Below are positions 7,202 through 16,868 of a stretch of 64,000 nucleotides of DNA, piece after piece. Origin of the DNA: Proteiniphilum propionicum (GTDB lineage: Bacteria > Bacteroidota > Bacteroidia > Bacteroidales > Dysgonomonadaceae); NCBI RefSeq assembly GCF_022267555.1, contig NZ_CP073586.1, positions 3,762,501-3,826,500 on the forward strand. The letters are read 5' to 3'. Made by a program: the position numbers and the translations under genes. Position 1 is the stretch's first letter. The number at the start of each line of letters is the position of its first letter. The notes under the pieces are model-generated. The model made no database searches, was not told where the DNA came from, and saw only the letters and a list, made by a program, of their open reading frames with translations.

Positions 7202-8350
7202 ATGAATATTCTGTTTCTTACCAGATTTGATCCTGAAAATATAAATAATTGGTCAGGTACATTGTATTATATGTATAATAAATTAGGAGAAAAACATAAC
7301 TTGAAAATTATTGGTCCAGAAATAGTAGAACAACTTACATTTTTTATAAGTAATAATAGTTCCAAATATAAAAACATTCAAATTGACAAGTACATTCACA
7401 GATTGAATGAATTGCTTTCAGAACGGATAAAAAGACTAAATTTTAATTTAATCTTTTTTGGAGATCTACTGTTTATCCCTTTTCTAGAAGTTAATCTGCC
7501 GATTATCTATTTAAGTGATATGACTTATGAACAAATGAGAATACATTATAAAAAGTCAGATGAAAATCAAGATAAAAACTCACCCACAAAAGTATTGGAT
7601 AGTAAATCCCTTATTAATTTCGAAAGATTGATACTCGAAAAAGCCAGCAAGATTATCTACTCTTCCGAATGGATCAAGCAAAAAGCAGTGGATTTTTATA
7701 ATATTGATCCGAATAAAATCGAGATTATCGAATTCGGAGCAAATATTTTTGCTCCCGAGCATTATTCAATTGATATAAACATGGATATATGTAAACTAGT
7801 ATTTATAGGAAGAGATTGGGAAAGAAAAGGAGGGGACAAAATCATGCAAATATATAATAAATTGAAAGAAGATAAATTTCCATGTACCCTTACCATCATA
7901 GGTTCTTCACCGAAACAATCCTTGCATGACAGTGGTGATGATTTAGTTATAATTCCTTCTATTGACAAGAGTAAACAAAAACAGGCTGAACAACTAAATA
8001 AGATTTTAGCGGAATCCCATTTTCTCGTTTTACCTACCCGATTCGACGCTTATGGCATTGTATTTTGTGAAGCCTCAGCCTATGCCCTTCCTTCTATAAC
8101 TGCAAATGTAGGTGGGGTGGGGCAACCCGTAAAAGATTCAAAAAATGGTTTTTTACTTTCGGCTGAAGCTGCAGCGGAAGATTATGCAGAAAAGATAAAA
8201 ACAGTATTTTCAGATAAGGAAAATTATTTGAAGCTTCGAGCTTCTTCCCGACATGAGTACGAAACCCGGTTAAATTGGGATGTTTGGGGTGATAAGATCA
8301 ATAATGTATTTGAAGAGGTCATTTCAGAATGGGAACTCAATCATCAATAA
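7202..8350 (+). CDS. Glycosyltransferase family 4
   Basis: 382 residues, GT-B fold. It opens MNILFLTRFDPENINNWSGT, and has FIGRDWERKGGDKIMQIYNK (phosphate-binding loop region) and LPTRFDAYGIVFCEASAYAL, the C-terminal donor-binding segment with its paired acidic residues. It starts the run GT4-GT2-LanC-like-GT32 with gaps of 18 and 11 bp between the first three genes, so these are one operon. Glycosyltransferases of this type occur beside GG-leader precursors in Bacteroidales (the family defined for GG-Bacteroidales peptide systems), which makes glycosylation of the upstream exported proteins a possibility. Capsule or O-antigen synthesis is the alternative. Confidence 0.85.
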   Translation: MNILFLTRFDPENINNWSGTLYYMYNKLGEKHNLKIIGPEIVEQLTFFISNNSSKYKNIQIDKYIHRLNELLSERIKRLNFNLIFFGDLLFIPFLEVNLPIIYLSDMTYEQMRIHYKKSDENQDKNSPTKVLDSKSLINFERLILEKASKIIYSSEWIKQKAVDFYNIDPNKIEIIEFGANIFAPEHYSIDINMDICKLVFIGRDWERKGGDKIMQIYNKLKEDKFPCTLTIIGSSPKQSLHDSGDDLVIIPSIDKSKQKQAEQLNKILAESHFLVLPTRFDAYGIVFCEASAYALPSITANVGGVGQPVKDSKNGFLLSAEAAAEDYAEKIKTVFSDKENYLKLRASSRHEYETRLNWDVWGDKINNVFEEVISEWELNHQ

Positions 8351-8368
8351 GTCTATAAGATATAAAAA

Positions 8369-9226
8369 ATGAAAACCATATCAGTTGTAATGTGTGCATC
8401 CAATGCGGAAGATACTATAGCAGGGTCAATTGAAAGTGTACTGAAACAATCATATCCGGATTTTGAACTGATTATTGTAAATAACGGTTCAACGGATAAC
8501 ACAAAAGCTATCATAAATTCTTATGATGACGAGCGTATCCGTATTATTGACAATATCGATAATTATATTCAATCTCTGAATATAGGCATAAAAGCTTCAA
8601 CGGGAAAATATATCGCACGTATGGATTCAGGCGATATTATGCATGTCGACCGACTCAAATTACAACATTCGGTTATGGAGGACTTTCCTAATATTATAGT
8701 ATGTAGCTGTTGGGAAATTATTTTTGGAAAAAACATTGCCAGAAGGATGCATGAACAAAAATTCTGCGGCTTGATTGAACAACCTTTGGTACAACTATTA
8801 AACGATAATGTAAGGATTAGCCCCATATACATGATGCGCAAATCATTTATCGACGAAAAGAAAATACAATATGAAGATTACAACTATGCGGAGGATTACA
8901 AGTTATGGTCAGAAATAGCCAAGTCCAAAGGCGTTTTATACATGGACAGCCAGCCTCTTATTTATTCCAGAATTTGTGATATGAAAATTTCCAGAAAAAG
9001 GAGAGAGATACAAATACAAAACATTTCCAAAATTAAAAAAGAGATTGTGTTTTCCCTTTGCTATAAATTGAGTGAAGTTTATCCCATGCTAATTCCTTTA
9101 TACCATACAAATATTGATTTGCTAAAAGAAGAACTAATATCAGAAAAGGATTTTTTCAGTCTATTTTATTCTCTCTTCATAAAAAATAAAAACAGGTTTA
9201 AAGATATAGAAAATAAATTGAAATAA
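8369..9226 (+). CDS. Glycosyltransferase family 2
   Basis: 285 residues, GT-A fold. SVVMCASNAEDTIAGSIESV, then FELIIVNNGSTDN and the metal-binding region IARMDSGDIMHVDRL. The usual form of the last motif is ARMDADD, so Ser-Gly replaces Ala-Asp between the two aspartates. NYAEDYKLWSEIAK is the typical acceptor-side motif. It lies 18 bp after the GT4 gene and 11 bp before the LanC-like gene. Donor and acceptor unknown. Confidence 0.87.
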   Translation: MKTISVVMCASNAEDTIAGSIESVLKQSYPDFELIIVNNGSTDNTKAIINSYDDERIRIIDNIDNYIQSLNIGIKASTGKYIARMDSGDIMHVDRLKLQHSVMEDFPNIIVCSCWEIIFGKNIARRMHEQKFCGLIEQPLVQLLNDNVRISPIYMMRKSFIDEKKIQYEDYNYAEDYKLWSEIAKSKGVLYMDSQPLIYSRICDMKISRKRREIQIQNISKIKKEIVFSLCYKLSEVYPMLIPLYHTNIDLLKEELISEKDFFSLFYSLFIKNKNRFKDIENKLK

Positions 9227-9237
9227 GAACAATCAAT

Positions 9238-10215
9238 ATGACGCAAAAGGACAATATTCGAACCTTGGTTGAGTTTATCTTACAAAATATCGAAGCGGTA
9301 AATTCTACGGGATTATATAATGGCAAAGCCGGTTTATCATTATCTCTTTTCCAAGCCTCCAGACATCTACAGGATGAAGAACTTGAAGATATTGGATTTA
9401 GACTACTACAGGAATCATTGATAACTAAAAACAATGATATTAGCTTTGAAAACGGTTTAGCCGGAATTGGATATACACTTCTATATTTGATTGAAAATAA
9501 ATATTTAGAAGCAAATTTCAAAGAAATATTCGAGGAACAATATGAAATTTTACTCAAAAGTCTAAAGTATATTGAAAAAGAACCTTTCAAACTGGTGTAT
9601 TCAATGCCAGTAATCTATTTTTTATCGAAGGTCAGCCGTTTCGAAGATGAGAGGGTAAGAGTAATCATAAAAAAAAATTTTGAGGGATCCGAGCTATTTT
9701 TAGCTGTTCAATTCCAGGATTTTGACAATATTTACTATATCAATAAAAAAATTGGTGTCTTGCATATTTACAAGGCCTATCTTAAATTAATTAATTATAC
9801 TGGTTATACTTCTTTTTCTCATTCATTATTAAGAGACTATGCTGATTTATATAAAAAAGGGAAGATTTTAAGTTCGCTTGAAATCGGCTTTTACTTAAAA
9901 GAAATCACTACCCTGTGTAATATTAAAGGTTATGAATATGTCGTAAGTGAGAATATTAACAATGGGATTAAAAATCTATATTTAGACACGCTTTCTCTTA
10001 AAGAAAAAATTGATTTGGCACAAATTGCAAATAAAATTGTAGACAAAAATATAAGCGAGTACAACTTACTTCCGGAAATAGAAAATATTCATTCAAAGAA
10101 AGTAATGCAGACCTTATTGCTGACTGTTGAAGGAAAAGCGTTACCTCAATGTTATGGCGCAGGTCTAGCACGCCTTCTTATATATTGTATTAATAATCAA
10201 ACTGAGTTATTATAA
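9238..10215 (+). CDS. LanC-like protein, short form lacking the CHG motif
   Basis: 325 residues. GLYNGKAGLSLSLFQ near the start and ISFENGLAGIGYTLLYLI at ~64-81 are the repeated Gly-rich helices of the LanC alpha/alpha barrel. Near the C-terminus LPQCYGAGLARLL (Cys at ~305) matches the first zinc-ligand motif (CYG) of lanthionine cyclases. The protein stops about 20 residues later, so the second motif (Cys-His-Gly) is absent and the zinc site would be incomplete. Either the gene is truncated or this is one of the short, possibly non-cyclase LanC-like proteins of Bacteroidales peptide loci. The association with glycosyltransferases and GG leaders favours a role in peptide modification. Confidence 0.7.
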   Translation: MTQKDNIRTLVEFILQNIEAVNSTGLYNGKAGLSLSLFQASRHLQDEELEDIGFRLLQESLITKNNDISFENGLAGIGYTLLYLIENKYLEANFKEIFEEQYEILLKSLKYIEKEPFKLVYSMPVIYFLSKVSRFEDERVRVIIKKNFEGSELFLAVQFQDFDNIYYINKKIGVLHIYKAYLKLINYTGYTSFSHSLLRDYADLYKKGKILSSLEIGFYLKEITTLCNIKGYEYVVSENINNGIKNLYLDTLSLKEKIDLAQIANKIVDKNISEYNLLPEIENIHSKKVMQTLLLTVEGKALPQCYGAGLARLLIYCINNQTELL

Positions 10216-10238
10216 AGCTCCTTGATAGTCTATCTGAT

Positions 10239-10328
10239 ATGGAAGAAATCCCCAAAATAATTCATCAAATCTGGTGTGATATTGGTACACCATTACCTAA
10301 ACATTTCCGGTTATTTGGTGAAATATAA
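10239..10328 (+). pseudogene. 5' stub of a GT32-type glycosyltransferase
   Basis: The frame reads MEEIPKIIHQIWCDIGTPLP then KHFRLFGEI and stops at a TAA supplied by the IS element that begins at 10326. The IPKIIHQIW start is the hallmark of GT32 (OCH1/capsular sugar-transfer) enzymes, which are normally 230-300 residues. The rest of the gene is absent from the window. The gene continues the GT4-GT2-LanC operon. Confidence 0.7.
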
Positions 10329-10385
10329 TTACCCCCGAATCTTAGACAACAAGAATCATTAAAAAATAATATTAATTTTGTTGTC

Positions 10386-10661
10386 ATGAAGAAAAGGAAA
10401 ACTTACAGTGCCGGCTTTAAAACAAAGATTGTTTTAGAAGCACTTCAAGAAAGAGAAACAGTCCAGGAGATCGCCAGGAAGTATGAACTTCACCCGGGTC
10501 AGATCTCGACGTGGAAGACTCAATTTTTATCTCAGGCGGACCAGGTGTTCGAGAGAGGCGGCTCTAAAACAGAGGATGACAAGGAGAAAGACGCCCTGTT
10601 CAAGAAGGTCGGACAGCTTCAGCTGGAGGTTGATTTCTTAAAAAAAGTATTGGGGAAATAG
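10386..10661 (+). CDS. IS3-family transposase OrfA
   Basis: 91 residues. KRKTYSAGFKTKIVLEALQE and EIARKYELHPGQISTWKTQF form the helix-turn-helix, followed by a coiled coil ending FLKKVLGK. A run of seven A then G at 10640-10647 is the probable -1 frameshift site; the -1 frame continues as SIGEIAKNERMSKIDKTH into orfB. Identical protein in copy 2. Confidence 0.92.
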   Translation: MKKRKTYSAGFKTKIVLEALQERETVQEIARKYELHPGQISTWKTQFLSQADQVFERGGSKTEDDKEKDALFKKVGQLQLEVDFLKKVLGK

Positions 10662-10675
10662 CCAAAAATGAACGG

Positions 10676-11500
10676 ATGAGCAAAATCGACAAGACCCACT
10701 CTTTAAGCGTTTCACGCCAGTGTGATTTGTTGGATGTGCCCCGTAGCAGCTTCTACTATTCGCCCCGTGAAGATGGTTCCTATAATGAGGAACTGATGAA
10801 GCAGATAGACAAACAGTACATGATTACCCCGTTCTACGGTGTACCCCGGATGACACATCACCTTCGTGGCATTGGCTACGAGGTCAATCCCAAGCGTGTG
10901 CGCCGTTTATATCGGAAAATGGATTTATATGCGACCGGCCCCCGTCCGAACACGAGCAAGCCCCATAAGGGAGCAAGCCATGTGATTTATCCCTACCTGC
11001 TGCGTGGGTTAAAGGTAACGCGCCCCAATCAGGTCTGGGCGATGGATATCACCTATATCCCGTTAGCTGGCAGCCATCTGTACCTGGTTGGCATCATTGA
11101 CGTTTACAGCCGCTATATCGTTGGCTGGTCACTGTCCAACACGATGACCGCCCATTGGTGCCGCGAGTGCCTTGAAGAGGCTATAAAGCACCATGGTGCT
11201 CCGGAGATAATCAATACGGATCAGGGGAGTCAGTTCTCCAGCCCGGAGTTTTCAGCTTATTTTTCTTCATACGAGGGTTTAAAGTTCAGCATGGACGGGA
11301 AGGGACGGGCTATTGACAATATCTTCATTGAAAGATTTTGGCGGAACATCAAATACGAGAAGCTTTATCTCGAACCATCAGACAATGGTTTGGAGTTATA
11401 TCACAAAATAAAGGATTATATGAAGTATTATAACCAGGAAAGGCCCCATCAGGGATTGGAATATAAAAGGCCGATGGATGTGTACCGGGAGGCCGCTTAG
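10676..11500 (+). CDS. IS3-family transposase OrfB (DDE integrase), intact
   Basis: 274 residues. HTH_21-type N-terminus (SVSRQCDLLDVPRSSFYY), then the integrase core with WAMDITYIPL, INTDQGSQFSS and FIERFWRNIKYE supplying the D-D-E triad. The stop codon lies inside a perfect palindrome at 11497-11540. This copy is intact, whereas the copy at 53258-54037 has a one-base insertion, so this copy could mobilise both. Confidence 0.92.
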   Translation: MSKIDKTHSLSVSRQCDLLDVPRSSFYYSPREDGSYNEELMKQIDKQYMITPFYGVPRMTHHLRGIGYEVNPKRVRRLYRKMDLYATGPRPNTSKPHKGASHVIYPYLLRGLKVTRPNQVWAMDITYIPLAGSHLYLVGIIDVYSRYIVGWSLSNTMTAHWCRECLEEAIKHHGAPEIINTDQGSQFSSPEFSAYFSSYEGLKFSMDGKGRAIDNIFIERFWRNIKYEKLYLEPSDNGLELYHKIKDYMKYYNQERPHQGLEYKRPMDVYREAA

Positions 11501-11540
11501 TTTCCTGGGATCGCCCTGCAGGGCGATCCCAGGAAACTAA
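11497..11540. repeat. 44-bp perfect palindrome over the orfB stop codon
   Basis: Arms begin TTAGTTTCCTGGGATCG and mirror perfectly through a central CTGCAG; the left arm contains the orfB TAG. As RNA it would form a 20-bp stem. There is no U-run after it, so a factor-independent terminator is not obvious. It is also present at 53218-53261. Confidence 0.85.
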
Positions 11541-11583
11541 CTTATCTGTGAATAGAAACTGTCTAAGGAAGGGGAGAAGTTTA

Positions 11584-11863
11584 GCCGTCTTTTAAATAAT
11601 TCTTCATTCGTGGCCATAAAGAGTAGGAGTAACTTATAGCCTCGCCCATGCGGTTTTTGGGTAGTACTGTAGGATATGTTTCCTCCATCCACTTTTCAAA
11701 AGATAACATTATGGGACGTGCAAGCTCATTCCTTTTTTTGTAGCGTTGCTCATACGACAGATTCTGTTCATCTGCCATTCTTTCTATTTGGTAAAGATGC
11801 TGTATCTGCTTTAATGCATACTCTGCAAGGGATTTGTTCTCGTCCAAAGCTATTTCATAGCGA
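11584..11863 (-). pseudogene. IS66 tnpC 3'-half fragment (family A), truncated by IS3
   Basis: Minus-strand codons reading TCGCTATGAAATAGCTTTGG (RYEIALDENKSLAEYA) through to SYSLWPRMKNYLKDG, which is cut by the IS3 end at 11583. It differs from the fragment at 61154 by very little (EETYP instead of EKTYP). The part after KDG, including the IS66 C-terminal NNLAE motif, is missing. It is attached to the left end of RIT copy 1 in inverted orientation. Confidence 0.8.
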
Positions 11864-11895
11864 CGTCGTTTATCAAAAGATTTTGATAAACGACG
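11864..11895. repeat. RIT 32-bp palindromic core, left end of copy 1
   Basis: Arms CGTCGTTTATCAAAA and TTTTGATAAACGACG around a central GA. The same sequence in the same orientation is at 15425-15456 and at 61106-61137. It probably contains the strand-exchange core; its outermost CGTCG/CGACG matches the IS66 target. Confidence 0.85.
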
Positions 11896-11993
11896 TTATC
11901 ACAACTTTAATTAAATCAAAAGTAGCCTAAGGAAGTAAATTAACAATCAGTATTATCCAATCGCTACTTTCTAAAACTACTTCTGATAATATT

Positions 11994-13026
11994 TCAAGCC
12001 AAACTTTTTAAAAAAGCTTTAAGCTTGGGATCTTTTTCCCAACTTTTCACATCCGGTTCAGTAATTCCAAGATCACTAAAAGCATTTTCTAAGGCTTCTC
12101 TCTTCAACTTCGAGTCCGCCCTTGCATAAATCTCGGTCGTCTGTATTGACACATGCCCCAAAAGATCCCTGATATATACCAGATTTACACCGGCCTGTAG
12201 CAGGTGCATTGCCCTTGAGTGCCTCAGCGTATGCGGAGTTGGTGTTGACGGGACCAGATCGGGATATGCAATATGTGCCAATGAAGCATATTTTTGCAAA
12301 ATATAGGTAATCCCGGGATTGGTAAGCTTTAGCCCTCCGGCTATTGAAGAAGAGGGGATGATGACCCATCCCGGGTCTGTCCAAGCCGTATTCCTTCAAG
12401 TAATTTCCAAGTAAATTCATCATATTGTCATCAATCGGCACCAATCGTTTTTTGGCTCCTTTACCAAACAACTCGATGACATAGGGCTTGCTTGTTCTTA
12501 TCGATAGCGGTGTGAGATCTATAATTTCCTGTACCCTGGCTCCAAGATTATACATCAAGGACAATAGGGTCAGGTTTCTTCTTCCTTCACGGGTATTTGT
12601 ATCTATCTGTTCGAAAACGGCTTTTACCCCGTCAACAGTCAGATATTTGACACTATTTCGCACCTCTCGTTTTATACGTATTGAGCATATTGATTTCCAG
12701 TGTGATAAATGGACGGGATCTTCATACATCATGTATTCATAGAAAGATCTTATTGTAGCGTATCTCTGGTTCCGCGTGGAAACGGCGTTGCGCTTGACAT
12801 CCTGAAGCCAGTCCAGGAAGGAAAGTACCACACTCCTGTCTATGTCATCCAGTCCTAACTTGTCCGCCGGGATCTTCTTCTCTTTATTCATATATTCAAG
12901 AAGCAGAATGAAAGTGTCTCGGTATGAACGCACTGTATGGGCGCTGACGCCGCGCTCTTTTACCAGGTAATCGGTAAAATACTTTTCAATACACCCTGCA
13001 ATATCTTTATATGTTCCCATGATCAT
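11994..13026 (-). pseudogene. ritC-type tyrosine recombinase, copy 1 (frameshifted)
   Basis: Third recombinase of the trio. The start is the MIMGTYKDIAGCIEKYF methionine at 13026, overlapping the end of ritB at 13007. The N-terminal SAM-like core-binding domain and YNLGARVQEIIDLT (first catalytic Arg) are in one frame. Near 12330 the run reads GCTTTAG where copy 2 has GCTTAG, which shifts the frame before TPHTLRHSRAMHLLQ (His-x-x-Arg), LLGHVSIQTTEIYAR and the catalytic Tyr. Consensus length ~340 residues. Confidence 0.8.
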
Positions 13027-14032
13027 CAACTTTAAGGAGTGATTTTGCAATAAGATTTCCAAGTCCGGCAGTTACGGATGCATCCATTTGGATAATTTCC
13101 GGATACATGTTTTGTGTAAGACGGAGATAATGCTCGGTGTCCATGACTTTTACATGTCCCATAAATGTAGAGAGTATAGGAAGGCAACAGTATATATCCC
13201 TGCCTTGCCTATGCATGCGGACGAGAGAGTGCACACAAGCGGTATGTCTTAGATTATGAAGGGTTGGGCCTTCTTCGTGTCCCTTATACGGGATGTTTGC
13301 CTCCTGCAGTAGTTTCCTAAAATATCTGCCTATACCCCCTTTTTTGACAGTTTATGCCCCAGCCCATTGACAAAAAAGGTGACTCTCAGGAGCCATTACA
13401 CCTTCGACGGGTAACATGTTTCTATAACGGATGTATTGCCTCAAAACTTTTTCTAAAGATTCATTTAAAGGGGCAAGTCTTTGACGGCCATTCTTTGTGT
13501 TATCCAAAACAATGACATGTTTTTCAAAATCTATGTCCTTGTTCCGAAGATTTATTGCTTCACCAATTCGTATTGCAGTGCTATACAAAGTCCTTAGCAA
13601 AACAGGTACAACCATCATTAATGAATTGGCATGATGCTCCTTTACCCTGAGATTATCGGCTGCGGCAAACAAGCCTTTGATTTCGTTTTCAGTAAAAATG
13701 TATGGCACATATTCAGATTTATGCTTCCTTGGCAATCTAGGGACATAACATTCAAGCCCCATATTGCCCATATATATCAAAAAACGTCTCATTACGGATA
13801 CTTTTTGATATACGGTTGATACTTGTTTGTTGCCACAAGTTGCATGATACCAACTATCATAGGATATCCTGTCAATATAACAAGCCTGATGCCCCTTTTC
13901 TGCCAGATGTCGATCCAACTCGTAAAGGATCCACTTTATATCTTCTCCTTTTATCCCTTTTCTGGTTTTTGATTCTACGAAAGAGCTTATGTAGGGAGCC
14001 ATGACACTTCTATAATTAAGATAATTAGGCAT
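13007..14032 (-). pseudogene. ritB-type tyrosine recombinase, copy 1 (frameshifted)
   Basis: Second recombinase, starting MPNYLNYRSVMAPYIS at about 14032 inside the end of ritA. STAIRIGEAINLRNKD holds the first catalytic Arg and LHNLRHTACVHSL plus FMGHVKVMDTEHYLRL the remaining residues. Two homopolymer differences near 13338-13372 (extra bases in a C/T run and in an A run compared with copy 2) break the frame between these parts. Confidence 0.8.
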
Positions 14033-15264
14033 ACAGCATGCCTCCTTTCTGCGAATAAAAATCCTCGGGGACATCCGGCACATTCTGGGAACATTCCAGT
14101 AGTGATTTGATATTAACACCAAGATAATACATGGTCGACCCTGTCGAACCATGCCCAAGCACTTCAGATATAACAGGCAAAGCCGTGCCATTTTCCAAAA
14201 GATTAGTCGCCAGGCTATGCCGTAAAGAGTGGGTGCCATGATGTCTTCCTTTGGGTGATACTCCTGCCGCATAAATATAATTAGTAACAATAGTACACAA
14301 TGTCGATACTCTTATAGGTCTATAAGGTTGAATAAGTGACAAAAAACAGATTCTTGGAATCATTATCTGGCCTGCCATTTTTTATATAATCAATAATGGC
14401 GTCTCCTATATCGGAAAGAAGCGGCAGTATAATCTCTCTTTTGGTCTTGTGCTGTTTGAGGATAATGACATTGTTATCCCAATTCAAACTAGCAAACTGG
14501 AGTCTTGTAATATCAGAAGCACGTAGCCCGAGTCTGGATGCAAGCAGTATCATCGCATAATCCCTTTTGCCTTTCCCCCCCCGGTTCTTATCTATCACCC
14601 CTTCTATTTTCATTACTTCATCCCTGGTATAAAAGGAGGGTAATTTCTCACCCCGACGACACTTAAACCCCTCGAGTTCTTTACTCAGGTCTTCTTTTGT
14701 AAAGCCGGATTCGAAGAGATATTTTAAGAATATTCTGACAGGACCGCATTTGTATGGTGATTGATTTTGGGATGAAGCGAGAAAATAATTAATATCTTCT
14801 CTTTTAAGAGTTTCCAATGTAGCACCATGTAGCTTCATGGCTGTAGTAAAGATGTCCAAAGAACTTTGATATGTTCGTACTGTTGAACTGCTTAACCTAT
14901 ATTCCTTGTTGCGAAGAGATATGAAACTTTTAGCCTCCATTCCTAGTTTGCCGGGAAAAGTGTATACATCCCCTTCAATATATTTTGGACGGTATGGTAA
15001 CCCCTTAAGGAAATTATTCAATAAGAAGACCGCTCCCCTTGATGTTGTATATTTGTGTTTAGAATCTGTCAATTCCAAACTTTTGAGAAAAGACATACCC
15101 ACATCTTCTGTATAAATATCACAATCATGCTCTTGCATGAAAACCACAAGTTCACGGATACGGCAAATATGCCTTGCACCTGTCTGTTGGGTCAACTTGT
15201 ATTGTTCTACAAGCAATTTTTCCTGAGACAACAAATCGTCTCTCATAATTTTTATTTCTAACAT
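14025..15264 (-). pseudogene. ritA-type tyrosine recombinase, copy 1 (frameshifted)
   Basis: First recombinase of the trio. SRLGLRASDITRLQ and HSLRHSLATNLLENG with VLGHGSTGSTMYYLGV show the R-H-R-H-Y catalytic set. An extra A in the run at ~14340 splits the frame near residue 305; copy 2 is intact at 411 residues. A further length difference lies in a C/G run near 14578, where this copy reads KNRGG instead of RTGG. Confidence 0.82.
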
Positions 15265-15424
15265 CCTTGATAAATTTAGATTGATGAATGTATTTTCATC
15301 AATTACAAAGATATATTGGAAAGAAGAATTTAATCAGAGAAATATTATCAAAACAATTATTGTTTGTCAACCAGTTACCGGTATAGAATCAATGGTGCTT
15401 TTGATTTAATTAAAGTTGTGATAA

Positions 15425-15456
15425 CGTCGTTTATCAAAAGATTTTGATAAACGACG
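15425..15456. repeat. RIT 32-bp palindromic core, right end of copy 1
   Basis: Identical to 11864-11895, including the GA centre. The inner side joins the RIT inverted repeat (GTTGTGATAA). The outer CGACG continues directly into AAAGTTTAAAGAG, the reading frame of an IS66 tnpC, so this junction resembles the right junction of copy 2. Confidence 0.85.
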
Positions 15457-16039
15457 AAAGTTTAAAGAGTCGCTTAAAAATGACAGATCCAGGGCAGAAT
15501 ATGCTCTTGAACAGATAGGTCTCCTCTACGAGGTGGAAAGGGAAGCTGATGATAAAAACCTTTCTTGTGAAGAAAGGGCCAAACTTCGTGAAAGTCATGC
15601 TTACCCCATCATGGTTGCCTTTGAAAAGTGGCTGGCTATAGAATATCGCAAAGTATTACCAAAAAGTCCGATAGGCAAGGCAATAAAATATTGTTATGAC
15701 ATCTATCACCGGCTAAGCCGGTATCATCTGGATGGCCGGTACCGCATAGACAACAATCTTGCGGAGAATAGCCTGAGAGGTTTGGCACTGGGAAGAAAAA
15801 ACTACCTTTTTTGTGGTAACCATGACGCTGCGGAAGATGCTGCAGTTATTTACTCCTTGCTTGGTTGCTGTAAGGCTGCGGATGTCAACTTCCGGGACTG
15901 GATGGTTTACGTTCTTGGTCATATACACGATTACGACGAAGATTATACGTTGGATCTGGCTGAACTGCTACCTTCAAACTGGCTGCTAAAAAAATCCTGG
16001 AAACTCCAAATCGACTCTGAATGTTTTGCAAGTTTTTGA
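15457..16039 (+). pseudogene. IS66 tnpC 3'-half fragment (family B)
   Basis: After the RIT palindrome the frame reads KFKESLKNDRSRAEYALEQ and continues to a normal IS66 C-terminus: FEKWLAIEYRKVLPKSPIGK, then RIDNNLAENSLRGLALGRKN, YLFCGNHDAAEDAAVIYSLL and a short tail ending ECFASF. This is clearly a different IS66 from the one at 55667-61786. The 5' half is nowhere in the window. The terminal inverted repeat (GTAAGC on the minus strand) ends at about 16100, where the IS remnant stops. Confidence 0.82.
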
Positions 16040-16100
16040 AAGAAAATATTCAAAAACTATAAAACCTTGCAATAAAACACGGACTTTACCGAATGCTTAC

Positions 16101-16622
<522 letters not shown>

Positions 16623-16868
16623 CTGCATTTTGTTTGAAAATGCGAGTGCAAAGGTAAAACTATTTTCGAAAAGAAAAAAGTCTCAGAAGAAATTTATTTT
16701 ACCTAACTTGCGACAGCAGGCTTAAATACAAAAAATAAGCATTATCTTTGTTGAAATATTAGAAATCCAACTTTTGCATGTTCTGATTACAGCTAAATCT
16801 TTCAACAAACATTATTTAGCTATAAATACATCACATTGATACATGCGAAAGTACAGCTAGAAAATAAA

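Larger units (their letters stand above)
10326..11583 (+). mobile_element. IS3-family element, copy 1 (no matching target repeat)
   Basis: 1258 bp, nearly identical to the inverted copy at 53175-54433. Ends are TAATTACCCCCGAATCTTAG at the left and, on the other strand, TAAACTTCTCCCCTTCCTTA at the right, an imperfect inverted repeat. The flanking triplets are ATA (left) and GCC (right), so there is no target duplication. A deletion or rearrangement has joined a GT32 stub on the left to an IS66 fragment on the right. Confidence 0.9.
11864..15456 (-). mobile_element. RIT (recombinase-in-trio) element, copy 1, degenerate
   Basis: Three overlapping tyrosine-recombinase genes on the minus strand in the order ritA-ritB-ritC. 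The element is bounded by inverted repeats that begin TTATCACAACTTTAAT (left at 11896, right ending 15424), each followed outward by the same 32-bp palindrome. Three-recombinase cassettes with overlapping genes and terminal inverted repeats are the known RIT class. All three genes in this copy carry frameshifts relative to copy 2 or to the consensus. Both outer flanks are 3' halves of IS66 tnpC genes, which a simple insertion cannot give. Confidence 0.8.

Noticed and set aside
7580-7968. Minus-strand frames under the GT4 gene
   Set aside because: Shadows of the real gene at 7202-8350 with no family pattern.
13816-14004. Repeated plus-strand frames in both RIT copies
   Set aside because: They repeat simply because the element repeats; they are antisense to ritB.
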